From the NCBI GenBank assembly GCA_028023455.1, contig JAQFVV010001046.1:1-64000 (forward strand): a stretch of 64,000 bases of DNA, given 5' to 3'. The notes beneath the pieces are model-generated. The model was not told the DNA's origin. It was given only the letters and a program-made list of their open reading frames with translations, and searched no databases. The DNA comes from Epiperipatus broadwayi (Eukaryota > Onychophora > Udeonychophora > Euonychophora > Peripatidae). The translations under genes and the position numbers were made by a program. Positions 1 through 11,432 of this stretch are shown piece after piece. Position 1 is the first letter of the stretch. The number at the start of each line of letters is the position of its first letter.

Positions 1-1966
1 TCATAAACAAAAAAGTATTTGAACGTATTTTTAATAAAAAAATACAAGATTGAAATATAAAATATTTTAATAAAAAAATAACGTAAGTTAAAATAAAAAC
101 AGGTATTAATTAATTCCTGTAATCTGTAAATGGAAATGATTGTTTATTAATTATCTAAAAGTGTAATTAAAAAGTCAGATGAAAAGTTAGATAAGAGAAG
201 AAAGAAATTTTAGCTTGACCAATGGAAGCACTAGGCCTTGGCTAGGACCCTAACGAAGTGATAGACTAGTGACGTTTGTTCATTGAATCCATGCATGGAT
301 AATATAAAAGAGGAAATACAGTTTTTCGGACAGTACCGCGTTGTGTGTTTGAGAGATGTAAAGCTGTTTTGCAGCACATACCACACTCTGTAAAATGAAA
401 AGACTGTGCAGCCAGACCAGCTGTACCATCTCCAGAACATTACCACCAGCAGGCGTCGAGAACAGAAAGCAGAGGCCTGGACTCTTCTACCATAAACTAT
501 ATGAAATGAACAATTGTTAAAATCAATTAAGAACTTTCGTTAAGGTTTACAAATTGATTAAACAAAGGCAATGAAGTATTAAGCGAGACTCTTATCTGAC
601 ACTTGTAATTTTTCAAATCAAATTAATGATTGTTTAATTTCCCATATGCTTTCTCGATTGATAAACGTCATTTTCTATTTTTTCCTGATTGTAAAGGTTA
701 TTTAATCATATATGAAATTTAAGTTGTTTATAGGCAATTGCTTTTTGGATTTCGTTTTCGTTTGCGGTTAATTATATTTTGGTTTTCATATTTGATCAAA
801 ATATATAGACATTCGATAAATAATGATACAATCGGTGTGAGTATCTAAAATGTATTCATTCGGATGTCTTTTAAGTTATTGGTGACAACGCAAGTATCTT
901 ATGGTGAATACTATTGGGTTACTTATAAGTTTCCCTCTGTGATTGTCGGAATCAATAATTTTGTATTTTGATCGTTTATGTTTATTTTGAAATGTTTTTG
1001 ACCGTGGAATCTATGTAATCGATCTATACCCAACATTTTTAAAACAAATCTGTGCGAACGTATTTAAATGTTAAAATTAAGTCGGGCGTGAATGGCTATA
1101 TAGTTTTGTAAAGTTGTATTAAGGGAGGGTAATCTTAGGTTATTCATTTCGTGAGTTGAATTGGTTCAATGGATTGGATATATTTGTGTAATTAGTAGAT
1201 GTAGTATGAGGTCTGCTATGGGCAGGATTATAGATATACGCCACACACTCTCTGTTTGCCTATGGATGGGTTTGTAAGTCGGCAGAAGACCGCAGTCCAT
1301 TCCTATGGAGTTTTTTGTTTATTGTTCTACTTGCCAACAGATGTCACATTCCTGTTGGTGGAGAGTCAATGCCTTCTCTATTTCTACTTATTGTTCAGAT
1401 GTACATTCCTGACAATATAGTATTTTGTGTTGTCGTATCATGCTACATTGAATACATGAATGTATCAGATGGATTGGCGCCAATTTGGTTGCGAAATTTG
1501 TTGCCTAAGGTTAAATCAGGAAAGAATATTTTCTTTTCAAATGCAGATCTATGTAGTCTATTCATACTTGACTATCTAAATAATAATTAAACTCATTGAA
1601 ACTTAGTTAAATGTAAAATTAAAAGTTAATATAAAAATCTAAAATGTTAAACTTATTCCTCAAAATTTAAATATTATTTTATATGTGCGTAAATAAATAT
1701 TTTTATATGTTAATTTCTGGCAGTGGCTTTTACTCTTTGATATTTAAGATATAAATTAAGATATAGATTTTTATCTCTGCGTCTCCGATGAGCTAGTGAC
1801 TTGGGCTAATGATCGGAATATTTAAATAAAGTGGAATCTCTAACAGCGCGTATCTGCCTACTTTATAAATTTGTTCTGAGGCCAAATGCCTAGATGGCAC
1901 CCTTGTAGTGCAGATATTGTTTTTGCGGGTTAGATTCAATCTTCACTTTCATTCAATTTTGGTACA
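1..1966 (+). mobile_element. 5' LTR of family-1 LTR retrotransposon, left-truncated by window edge
   Basis: This is one of three copies of the same ~2.1-kb sequence in the window (others 2516-4638 and 47487-49596). The alignment is near-continuous, with small indels mainly in A/T runs. Its right end is GGTACA at 1961-1966, followed three bases later by a primer-binding-site-like TGG at 1970, so it reads as a 5' LTR on the + strand. The left terminus (TGTAACGATA in the other copies) lies outside the window. A 91-codon frame at 1315-1590 is the longest in it; the frame is broken in the other copies and I do not regard it as a gene. Confidence 0.8.
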
Positions 1967-2515
1967 AACTGGCTACCCAACTTGGGCCGATCTTTAATAA
2001 ACACGAGTGCCCTGAGAATTTTAAAAGTGAATCATGCCCGTAAATTTTTTTCTGAAATAGTATAAATAGATTTGTTGTACTTGACTGGAGTTACACTTTG
2101 GGAAATTTTGTCTTAAAGGTACTGCCAGTCGAAAAATTGCGCATATGTAGAGATAAATTCGAGGAATAAAAAGTAATAAATAAAACGTAATTAATAAATA
2201 TAAATCATAATTTTTTTTTTAAAAAGTCTTGTTTAAAATCTAATCGTTTAACTTGCCTAAATAATACTTAAAGGTAGGGGAAATGAAACTTGGAAGGGAG
2301 GGGGCAGAAATTTAGCTGGTAGTAGAGAATCATCAGTCAACTTTTTTTTTTATCATTATATTTGTAATTACTGTTTTGTCTTTTAAAAAAAAAAAAAAAA
2401 GTTTTGTCCTTTTGAAATTTCATATATAACAAATTTGTGTAATGTAATTACTAACAATAAGTAAATTCTTTTTTTTTTTTTTAATGTTTTTGTTTTTTGA
2501 GGAAGTTTACTGATA
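1967..2515 (+). mobile_element. Internal remnant of family-1 element with primer-binding-site-like start
   Basis: About 550 bases separate the two LTRs, far too little for gag-pol. The stretch begins AAC then TGGCTACCCAACTTGGGCC (1970-1988), which resembles the primer-binding/leader segment of Gypsy elements (TGG..CCCAAC.TGGG). No protein domain is visible. A purine-rich run near 2290-2315 may be a displaced polypurine tract. The element is therefore a deletion derivative or a non-autonomous form that depended on proteins from elsewhere. Confidence 0.6.
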
Positions 2516-4638
2516 TGTAACGATACATAAATATGGGCATTACATTAATTTAAAATAAAAACTTAAAAGTTGAAATAAGAGTAAAAAACTAAACGCTAAA
2601 ATTAAAAATGTTTGTTATACGTATATACATTCGCACAGATGCTAAACTTTAAAAATATTTTTTTCATAAACAAAAAAAAAGTATTTGAGACGTATTTTTT
2701 TTAATAAAAAAATACAAGATTGAAAATATAAAAATATTTTAATAAAAAAAAATAACGTAAGTTAAAATAAAACAGGTATTAATTAATTCCTGTAATCTGT
2801 AAATGGAAATGATTGTTTATTAATTATCTAAAAGTGTAATTAAAAAGTCAGATGAAAAAGTTAGATAAGAGAAGAAAGAGAATTTTAGCTTGACCAATGG
2901 AAGCACTAGGCCTTGGCTCGGACCCTAATGAAAGTGATGGACTAGTGATGTTTTGTTCATTGAATCCATGTGGATAATATAAAAAGGGAAATACAGTTTT
3001 TTCGGACAGTTCCAGCGTTGTGTGTTTGAGAGATGTGGTATGACGCACATACCACACTCTCTATAAAAAAAAAATGAAAAGACTGTGATACCTTGAACCA
3101 GCTATTGCCATCCAGAACATTGCTGAAACGGAGGCGTCACGGGAATTGAAAGCAGAGGCCTGGACTCTTCTACCATAAGCTATATGAAATGAACAATTGT
3201 TAAAATCAATTAAGAACTTTCATCAAGTTTTACAAATTGATAAACAAGCCAACTGAAATGTTAAAACGGACTCTTATCTGACTTTTGTAAGTTTTTAAAT
3301 CAAATTAATAATGTTTAATTTTATATGTTTTCCGATTGATAAACATCATTTCCATTTTTTTTTACCTTATTGTAAATATTATTTAAATGTATGAAATTTA
3401 AGTTGTTTATAGACGCTTGCATGGATTCGTTTGCGGTTAATTATATTTTGGTTTTCATATTTGATCAAAATATATAGACATTCGATAAATAATGATACCT
3501 TACGGTGAGTATCTAAAATGTATTTATTCAGGATGTCTTTTAAGTTATTGAGTGACAACGCAAGTATCTTATGGTGAATACTATTGGGTTACTTATAAGT
3601 TTCCCTCTGCGATTGTCGGTATCAATAATTTTGTATTTTGATCGTTTATGTTTATTTTGAAATGTTTTTGACCGTGGAATCTATGTAATCGATCTATACC
3701 CAACATTTTTAAACAAATCTGTGCGAACATATTTAAATGTTAAAATTAAGTCGGGCGTGAATGGCTATATAGTTTTGTAAAGTTGTATTAAGGGAGGGTA
3801 ATCTTAGGTTATTCATTTCGTAGTTGAATTGGTTCAATGGATTGGATATATTTGTGTAATTAGTAGATGTAGTATGAGGGTCCGCTACAGGCAGGATTAT
3901 AGATATACGCCACACACCCTCTGTTTGCCTATGGATGGGTTTGTAAGTCGGCAGAAGACGGGACGCAGTCCATTCCTATGGAGTTTTTTGTTTATTGTTC
4001 TACTTGCCAACAGATGTCACATTCCTGTTGGTGGAGAGTCAATGTCTTCTCTATTTCTACTTATTGTTCAGATGTACATTCCTGACAATATAGTATTTTG
4101 TGTTGTCGGTATCATGCTACATTGAATACATGAATGTATCAGATGGATTGGCGCCAATTTGGTTGCAAAATTTGTTGCCTAAGGTTAAATCAGAGGAAGA
4201 ATATTTTCTTTTCAAATGCAGATCTATGTAGTCTATTCATACTTGACTATCTAAATAATAATTAAACTCATTGAAACTTAGTTAAATGTAAAATTAAAAG
4301 TTAATATAAAAATCTAAAATGTTAAACTTATTCCTCAAAAATTTAAATATTATTTTATATGTGCGTAAATAAATATTTTTATATGTTAATTTCTGGCAGT
4401 GGCTTTTACTCTTTGATATTTAAGATATAAATTAAGATATAGATTTTTATCTCTGCGTCTCCGATGAGCTAGTGACTTGGGCTAACGATCGGAATATTTA
4501 AATAAAGTGGAATCTTAACAGCGCGTATCTGCCTACTTTATAAATTTTTCTAGGCTCAAATGCCTAGATGGCGCCCTTGTAGTGCAGATATTGTTTTTGC
4601 GGTTAGATTCGATCTTCACTTTCATTCCGATTGGTACA
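2516..4638 (+). mobile_element. 3' LTR of family-1 LTR retrotransposon
   Basis: Complete LTR of about 2.12 kb. It starts TGTAACGATA at 2516 and ends GGTACA at 4638, with flanking ATAT at 4639-4642. It matches 1-1966 and the solo copy at 47487-49596 along its length. The left ~150 bases (2516-2663) correspond to the part of the 5' LTR that lies before the window. No intact coding region; open frames such as 3829-4125 are not preserved between copies. Confidence 0.8.
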
Positions 4639-4642
4639 ATAT

Positions 4643-5132
<490 letters not shown>

Positions 5133-6031
5133 TCTATTCTAGGTACATATTGTACCGGTTCGAAATTCCCACCCAAGTTTTATACACCTAGACCCACATA
5201 CGCACCGAGCATGAAGTGATGTATGTTGCAAAATGGAAAATCGATAATAATTCTCAGTAAATATTGTTGGTTAAATATGAGTAAATATTTCATAAGAATT
5301 ATTAGAGGTAGTTTCAACCTAAAATTAGGTCAATCAAAGCCTTCCCTGTTAAATTATCCCATAATCGACCGATTCATTAAACATTGATCATTTTTTTAGA
5401 TTTTGTACACCTTTAAGAGCACTTACATATTTTAATTCAGCCTCTTGCACCACCCTCGCTCAAGAACTTTATTGTTTATTCTTCTTTTTCTCTCCCGAGA
5501 GAGTGTACAAATATGAATGATCATTATCGTATATTAATAATCTAATAAGTTCGAACTGGAATAAATGAAACAATTCAACTCCCCGGTAAGTTACCCCTGT
5601 CTAGCTCTTACATAATTTCTTTACATCTCAGGTTACTAAGTTGGTCAGCATTTTGATTAAATAACTACAATCCTATCTGCTAACGAATCAATAATGCCTC
5701 AAACTAAGTAAAGGAAATGGTAAATAATTTAACTATGAAATTTATTATTCCCAGATTATTTTATATCTCCCTCCACCAATTACATATAAAAAAAATAATT
5801 TAATCCAGTTTATATCTCAAATAATGAAAATATAATATTAATGAGATATTATCGGAGTAAATTGAAAATTCATTTACAGAAACAAATGCATATATATATA
5901 AAAAAAAAATTTAAATGATTGCACAATGGATGTGGTCTATACCCCTTCCCCAAATTCAGAAATCAAATGTATGCAGCAAATATCATATATTACAAAAAAA
6001 AAATAATTTAAATACAAAGGTCAATCTTGAT

Positions 6032-7172
6032 CAGTGGTCTTCAACCTTTTCACACCTGCGGACCGACAAAAATAAGAATAAGATTTCGCGGACCAGCAGA
6101 AGTTTACAGATAACATTTTTTAAAGATGTAACCTGCTTAGCCTTAGATAAGCATAATTGTTATAACTGACCAAAACAGCGTATTGTAATGGTGTTGCTTA
6201 CCTTCACATGTTGAACACTCTTTCTCAAGTTGCGCAGTCATATTGCTACAGAAAACAAGTACAATAACAATCGTTCTCATTAATGTGCTTGCATTTTATA
6301 TTTATTATTTCATTGTTAAAATATGCAAGAATAAAATGTTATTCACCTGAATGTTGAAAGAGTCAAAAGTTTTGATCTTATTTTATTTTTATTTGGGGTG
6401 GGGAAGAGTGGGTTGAAAAATACTTTGTCATCACTGAGACAAAAGATAGACACCAAAGTTATTTTTTGTTTGTTTCTATTTTTAAAAAAAGGTAAAAACA
6501 GAAATTGATTTTAAAAATAAAAGTTTAGTATTTTAGCGATATACAAATAAAGCCAAAAAAAATATCGCCTTATAGGCCAAAAAAAAGTGGGTGTATTTTT
6601 AAATAAACAAAAAAAAGAAAACGAAACTTGAAAAAGTCAAAAGTTTTGAGACAGAACTTATTTTTTGGTTTTTATTTTTAACAAAAGGTAATAAAAATTG
6701 GTTTCAAAAATAAAGTTAAATCCCCCCCAAAAAAATCGTATAGCCAAAAAACAACACTAAAAATGAAATATTAAGAGAGAGTAGAAAAAATTTAAGAGAT
6801 CAAAAAAAGTCACGTTACATTTTATTATTTTAACAATGCTGACAAGCGGCTGTGATTGGCTATCAAAAGACAACCTGGGGTTTGTATAATAAAAAACTTT
6901 TTCTACCCCCCCTCCATAAACGTCTGTGATAAATAGAAAAACAAATTAATTTATATATGATTGATTAGATTTTGTTTTGTTCTGTTTCTTTTTTTTTAAT
7001 CGGGTAAAAATGCGATGAAAAAATAAATAAAAATTGTTTATATTAATTAAAAGTTTAAAATCTTATTACTGTATTTTGTTATTATAAACTTTCTTCCCAG
7101 TCTAGTGCACAGACCTCCAGAAAAGTTCTGCGGCCTGGTGCCGGTCCGCGGCCCAGTGGTTGAAGACCACTG
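6032..7172. mobile_element. hAT-superfamily non-autonomous element nested in LTR
   Basis: Perfect 15-bp terminal inverted repeats, CAGTGGTCTTCAACC at 6032 and GGTTGAAGACCACTG ending at 7172, flanked by an exact 8-bp duplication ATCTTGAT (6024-6031 and 7173-7180). Terminal CAG.GG.. and an 8-bp duplication are hAT hallmarks. The subterminal GCGGACCG / CGGTCCGCGGCC segments are like those of many animal hAT elements. The interior is A/T-rich, with two diverged ~250-bp direct repeats near 6360-6760, and has no transposase. The partner LTR holds the unoccupied site at 12300-12307. Confidence 0.92.
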
Positions 7173-8441
7173 ATCTTGATAATATACAAGTAAAAAAAAA
7201 TCAAGTAATTATTTAATATATATATAAACTTTTAATATTATATAAAAATTGAAAGAAAAAAAAATATATACACTCATCTGAACTTGTACTTTAATTAAGT
7301 TCAACTTCAACGTGAACCACATGGCTACTCAATAGGGCGGATTTGGCTTCCTTTCACCAATACACGTATGAGAGTCTTTCTTCCATCAGGGTCTGCTATT
7401 TATGGCATTTTCGGGCTTCGGGGACAAACAGGTGGTGTACTGCTACTAGAAATCTACTCCATGATATTGTAGTAAACTGGAACAAATAATAATATGTTGA
7501 TTATAGGATCTGTGAATATAATTTCCACGTAGATATATATCTCTATCACGTCAGACTTTATTATACATCTCTGTTATACGAATACTTGCTTGTGACTAAA
7601 GATTATGCTCGGCACATAGGTCAAATACGAATTAAAGTTCTCCAAATATGATTCTTATCATATTGTTGATAACTTTTCTAAAATCCATTTAATGATACTC
7701 CCCATCTCCGAATGGCTAATTTCAAATTTCCTTTATTCTTTCTGTTCATTAGACAAGCTGGATACAACTGTAATTTTTTTTTTTTTTTAGCAAACATGTA
7801 TCATTTCTTCTTTCTTTCTGCTTTGTTATTTTCCACAAGCATATACTATTCCATTACTTAGACAAGCTGGAGCCAACTCTTATTTTAGCAAACATAGATC
7901 GTCCTATTTCTGGTGGCAAGCTGGAAACAAAGTTTTTATTTTCTTAAACATCTGCCATCTGACTACTTTGACGAGCTAGGAACAACTGACTTCAGTGCCC
8001 AAAGTAAGTAGCAAATGTAACCCAATTCGTCTATTTGTAATACCCCCTACGAGCTATTTCATCAGTTAACAAAAAAATATACTTTTTATTAATTTACCTA
8101 CATTCTTTCACTTTTTATGTCTTAAAGTACGATTTTCTCTAATATTGGAAATTGTATAGCTTCCATATTGATTAATTACACTACCCATTGTGCTTACATT
8201 CTTTTAGATAAAATCAACTTTTTGATTTTATCTTTATCCACGATCAACCAGAACAAATTTCTTTTAATACAAAACATTTTTCTTCTGCTAAAAGTAGATT
8301 TCAATTGACCAAAGGTTTTTTTTTCTTGATAAATTAATATTAATTACCAACCATCTCATTCTAATAAATATAAAATTTAAATTCTAATAAGGACAAAATT
8401 TGAATTCTATTTAAACAATTTTTAGAAAAAATGTATATATA

Positions 8442-9386
8442 CACACCTGGGTCTCGTTTTACACGATAGATAGGTTCCTCAGAAAACACGCGCAAACAAA
8501 ATCGCGCAAAAATAGACGTAACTTACATTGAAAAAGGGGGGATGCGGTCTGTGATTTTTCAAACTTCGCGTAAAAGCAAAGCACCAGCGTAAAATTACTT
8601 TAAAATTCGCGCAAAAAAAAAAAATAAGGAAATAAAATATGACTAATAAAAAATTTCAAATTTGAAAAAAATTGATACAAGACAAACTTTTTTTAACTAT
8701 AATATTTAATTTTATTCAAAATAATATATTTTTATGTATAATTTACTGCACAGTAATTTACATTTTTTTTATACACGTTTTAATTATTATCGATAAACAA
8801 GTTCGTTTGCAAACTGATAATAAAATCAGATTTTTCTCAAGAGGAAATACAACTAGCACCAACTTCACTCTCATGTTGTGTTGATTTTCTGGTGACAATG
8901 TAATTAGTAATTAATCTTTGAGACGATGATTTTATTAATTGTTTATGAAGCTCGCGATATCCAGACATACAACCATTTAGCTCTCGTTGGTATTTAAGAG
9001 CACGTTAATGATTAGTGTCATTAATAAGAAAATAATAATTGATTACGTTCTTTTTTAAAAAGCAAAAACAATGTGATTTAAAATGCAAAATTAACACGCA
9101 CAATGTTTGAACAAATTTACATTATAATCTTGTAAAATTTAATATGTGTATACATAAAATATGAAAATCATGATTTTAATTTCATTATTGCATAAAATCT
9201 TACTATTATAAAGCACTGAAAATATTGAAATTACTAAGATGAAAGTCGAATTCCAATAATGTGCTATTACTTTTAATATAATGTAAGTGCACGAAATTTA
9301 TTATTTAAAGTAATAGCGCATTATCGGAAATCAACTTCCGGTTCAAAATCGTGTTAAATAAGTCCGCGTAAAAAGAGACCCGGGTG
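8442..9386. mobile_element. pogo/Tc1-like TA-target non-autonomous element, copy 1
   Basis: Terminal inverted repeats CACCTGGGTCTCGTTTTA... and ...GAGACCCGGGTG, flanked by TA. It belongs to a family of three in this window (also 24169-25140 and 61970-63279) that share a subterminal segment rich in CGCGTAAAAGCAAAG-type sequence and an A/T-rich core. The partner LTR at ~13710 lacks it. The TA target and the look of the ends suggest a pogo/Tigger-like or other Tc1/mariner relative. No transposase frame is recognisable, so the superfamily is inferred from ends only. Confidence 0.8.
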
Positions 9387-9745
9387 TATACATTTCTATA
9401 TACATGTATCGGAACATTACAAGTGATAATAAACTTCAGTACAAAAAAAACTGTTCCACACGTAAACAAATGTTACAAACTTAGTTTTCTTTTTATGACA
9501 TAGATTTGCTGTGCGAATAAAATTAATACATATACTACATACACTTGTACTGGGGGTGTAAATAGGAATATAATATAGACCAAACCCATTTATTTATGTA
9601 CCATATATAAATACTTCAAAATACACATCTACATTATGATTTAATAGATCTGTTAAAATTACAATTTTAATATGATAAATTTTAGCTGTGCTGAATCTTC
9701 AGCAACAGCCATTTCATTTTTGGCCGTTATACACGGTCTGGCACA

Positions 9746-9760
9746 ATACCCCCCCCCTGA
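9746..9760 (-). other. Polypurine tract next to the 3' LTR (family 2)
   Basis: On the - strand a run of G preceded by purines (ATCAGGGGGGG) lies three bases before the 3' LTR start TGTGCC. This is where the plus-strand primer of an LTR element is expected. Confidence 0.55.
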
Positions 9761-9924
9761 TGAGATTGTTAAAAGGAGATTACTCTTTTTAACAGTCTTA
9801 TTTAATTATTTTACTATCTTATTTAACTATTTATATCTTTTAGTTAATTATTTCCATTTTAAATTTAACATTTATATATTTTTAGTTTTAGCACGAAAGT
9901 TATTCCAATTTTGAACTAATTGCT

Positions 9925-11385
9925 ATCTTCCCATAGGGTTTTAAAGACAGAGCATTATATGTGCCCTTAATCCCTTGTTCCGTTTTTACCCAGAAAGCAT
10001 TATCCCCACAGCAATCTACAATTTCGAAAGGGCCTTCATAGAGATTGCAAAATTTTTTAAATTTGAACTTCCCTGCATCACTAACATGGGCATCCTAACC
10101 ATGATTTTATCTCCTATTTGGAATCTATATCTAGAGGTTCCCTTCCGTTTTCTACACTTAGTGCTCATTCATTGCATTTGGGCCTTTGCTTGTCTTTTAT
10201 CGAGATCCCGGTCGATGGTTCCCTTTTGGCTCCCTGGAAGATTAATTTTAAACAGTTTTGGAAGGTGTTTTCCAAAATGTAATCACATGGGAGTAAACCC
10301 GGTGGATTCATTTAGACGCCAGTTAATATAATTTAGCATTTGAGGTAATTGTTTAACCCACCCCGTATGGTTTGTTGGCAAATAGATACGGATGAATCTA
10401 CCCCATTTTCGCATAACTTATTCATAGGGGTTACCCTGAGGATTTTGGATCGATGTTAACAGGTTCTTAATACCTCGTTTGGAGACCCATCGGTTCTATT
10501 CTTCAGACACAAAAGGGGTTCCATGATCCGAGTATGACCTTTGGTTTCCCTACTTTTGGAAAATGTAAGGTGTCTAATACCTAGGTAACTTCTTGAGTGG
10601 TGGTGCATGACAAAGGGCAAGCGGCCACTCATTTCGAAACAAATAATATATAACGAGTAGGTATTTCTTTTTGTTGAACGGCGGCAAGGGGCCATAAAAA
10701 TCTGTAGCCATAATTTCATTTGGATCATCAGGTATGATTGATTTCAACGGGCTGACGTATGCTTGATTCTGTGGTTTCATACTTTGACATACTTCACATC
10801 GATTCAGTACAGTGATAATATCCTGGTGCATCCCAGGCCAGTAAAACCAATGTCTTAAGCAATGCATGTAACTGATGAGGGGCTGTCTCATTTTTGGAGG
10901 TATCATCGCCTTCCATTCTTCCTTGCCTTTTCGAAGTTGAAAATATAGCACTCCTCCTTCGACTTTATATCTGTGCTCTATCTCTTTTGAAACAGTTCTT
11001 CCTCCAGATTTCTCCTGGCATTCTGTCCAAATGCGATACAGATAGCTGACTTTTTGTTGCCTCTTAGCTAGTTGGCTTAATTCTTTTTCTATATCTTCAT
11101 CTTTTCCCTTTATCATGGTACTTGCTGTGTATGCTTGCTCCAGACTGAGGTGTTTAGGGGTTTGTGCAGGGACAGGATAATGACTGGGGATGTCCACGAC
11201 CACGTTTTCAGCCCCTTTGCAATATCTCATGGTGTAGTTAAATTCCGTAAGGAATAAACACCACCGGACTAACCTGCTATTAGTAAGATAGCTTTGGTTT
11301 AGAAACTCAAAAAGACTTTAATGGTCGGTTATCAGCACCACTTGAGAGCCTATATCATTTACAACCCCCTTTTTTTACTTAACTT
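9925..11385 (-). pseudogene. pol: Gypsy pol remnant: end of RNase H, integrase and integrase C-terminal domain
   Basis: Read on the - strand from 11385 down. The end of an RNase H domain is visible (FLNQS.LTNSRL.RW, then RYCKGAENVV.D near 11230). Next comes an integrase zinc-finger region with WPGM..DI and C..CQ..K (about 10780-10900), and a catalytic core with ATDFYGPLP (first Asp, ~10700). After a frameshift come SDHGTPFVS (second Asp, ~10525) and NPQGNPYE (catalytic Glu, ~10430), then NESTGFTP. The C-terminal domain ends with GDNAFWVKT and GTYNALSLKPYG (~9930-10010). At least three frameshifts and several stops break it. The order and motifs are those of Ty3/Gypsy pol. The surviving pieces are unusually legible for so damaged an element, which suggests moderate age. 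Reverse transcriptase is absent, removed by a deletion ending near 11385. Confidence 0.85.
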
Positions 11386-11410
11386 AGTTTTATTAAATCT
11401 TGTTTGTACC

Positions 11411-11427
11411 TAACACGTTCGGCACCA
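11411..11427 (-). other. Primer-binding site of family-2 element
   Basis: On the - strand, five bases after the 5' LTR end (CCGGTACA) the sequence reads TGGTGCCGAACGTGTTA. The first ten bases are complementary to the 3' end of the usual metazoan tRNA-Phe (…TTCGGCACCA), with the match breaking after that. The tRNA assignment rests on my recall of tRNA-Phe. The position and the TGG start are seen directly. Confidence 0.65.
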
Positions 11428-11432
11428 TTTTC

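Larger units (their letters stand above)
5151..9745 (-). mobile_element. 3' LTR of family-2 Gypsy element (enlarged by two nested transposons)
   Basis: Co-linear with 11433-14080 but interrupted by a 1.14-kb hAT element (6032-7172) and a 0.95-kb TA-target element (8442-9386). Without them it is about 2.5 kb, close to the 2.65-kb partner, which has its own ~116-bp tandem duplication. It contains a degenerate local repeat with the motif GACAAGCTGG around 7750-7990, also present at 13028-13265 in the partner. No coding sequence of its own is seen. Confidence 0.85.

Noticed and set aside
1315-1590. 91-codon open frame in the family-1 5' LTR, partly open in the other copies
   Set aside because: The frame shifts or changes start in the copies at 2516-4638 and 47487-49596. 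Its similarity reflects recent DNA relatedness, and there is no domain signature.
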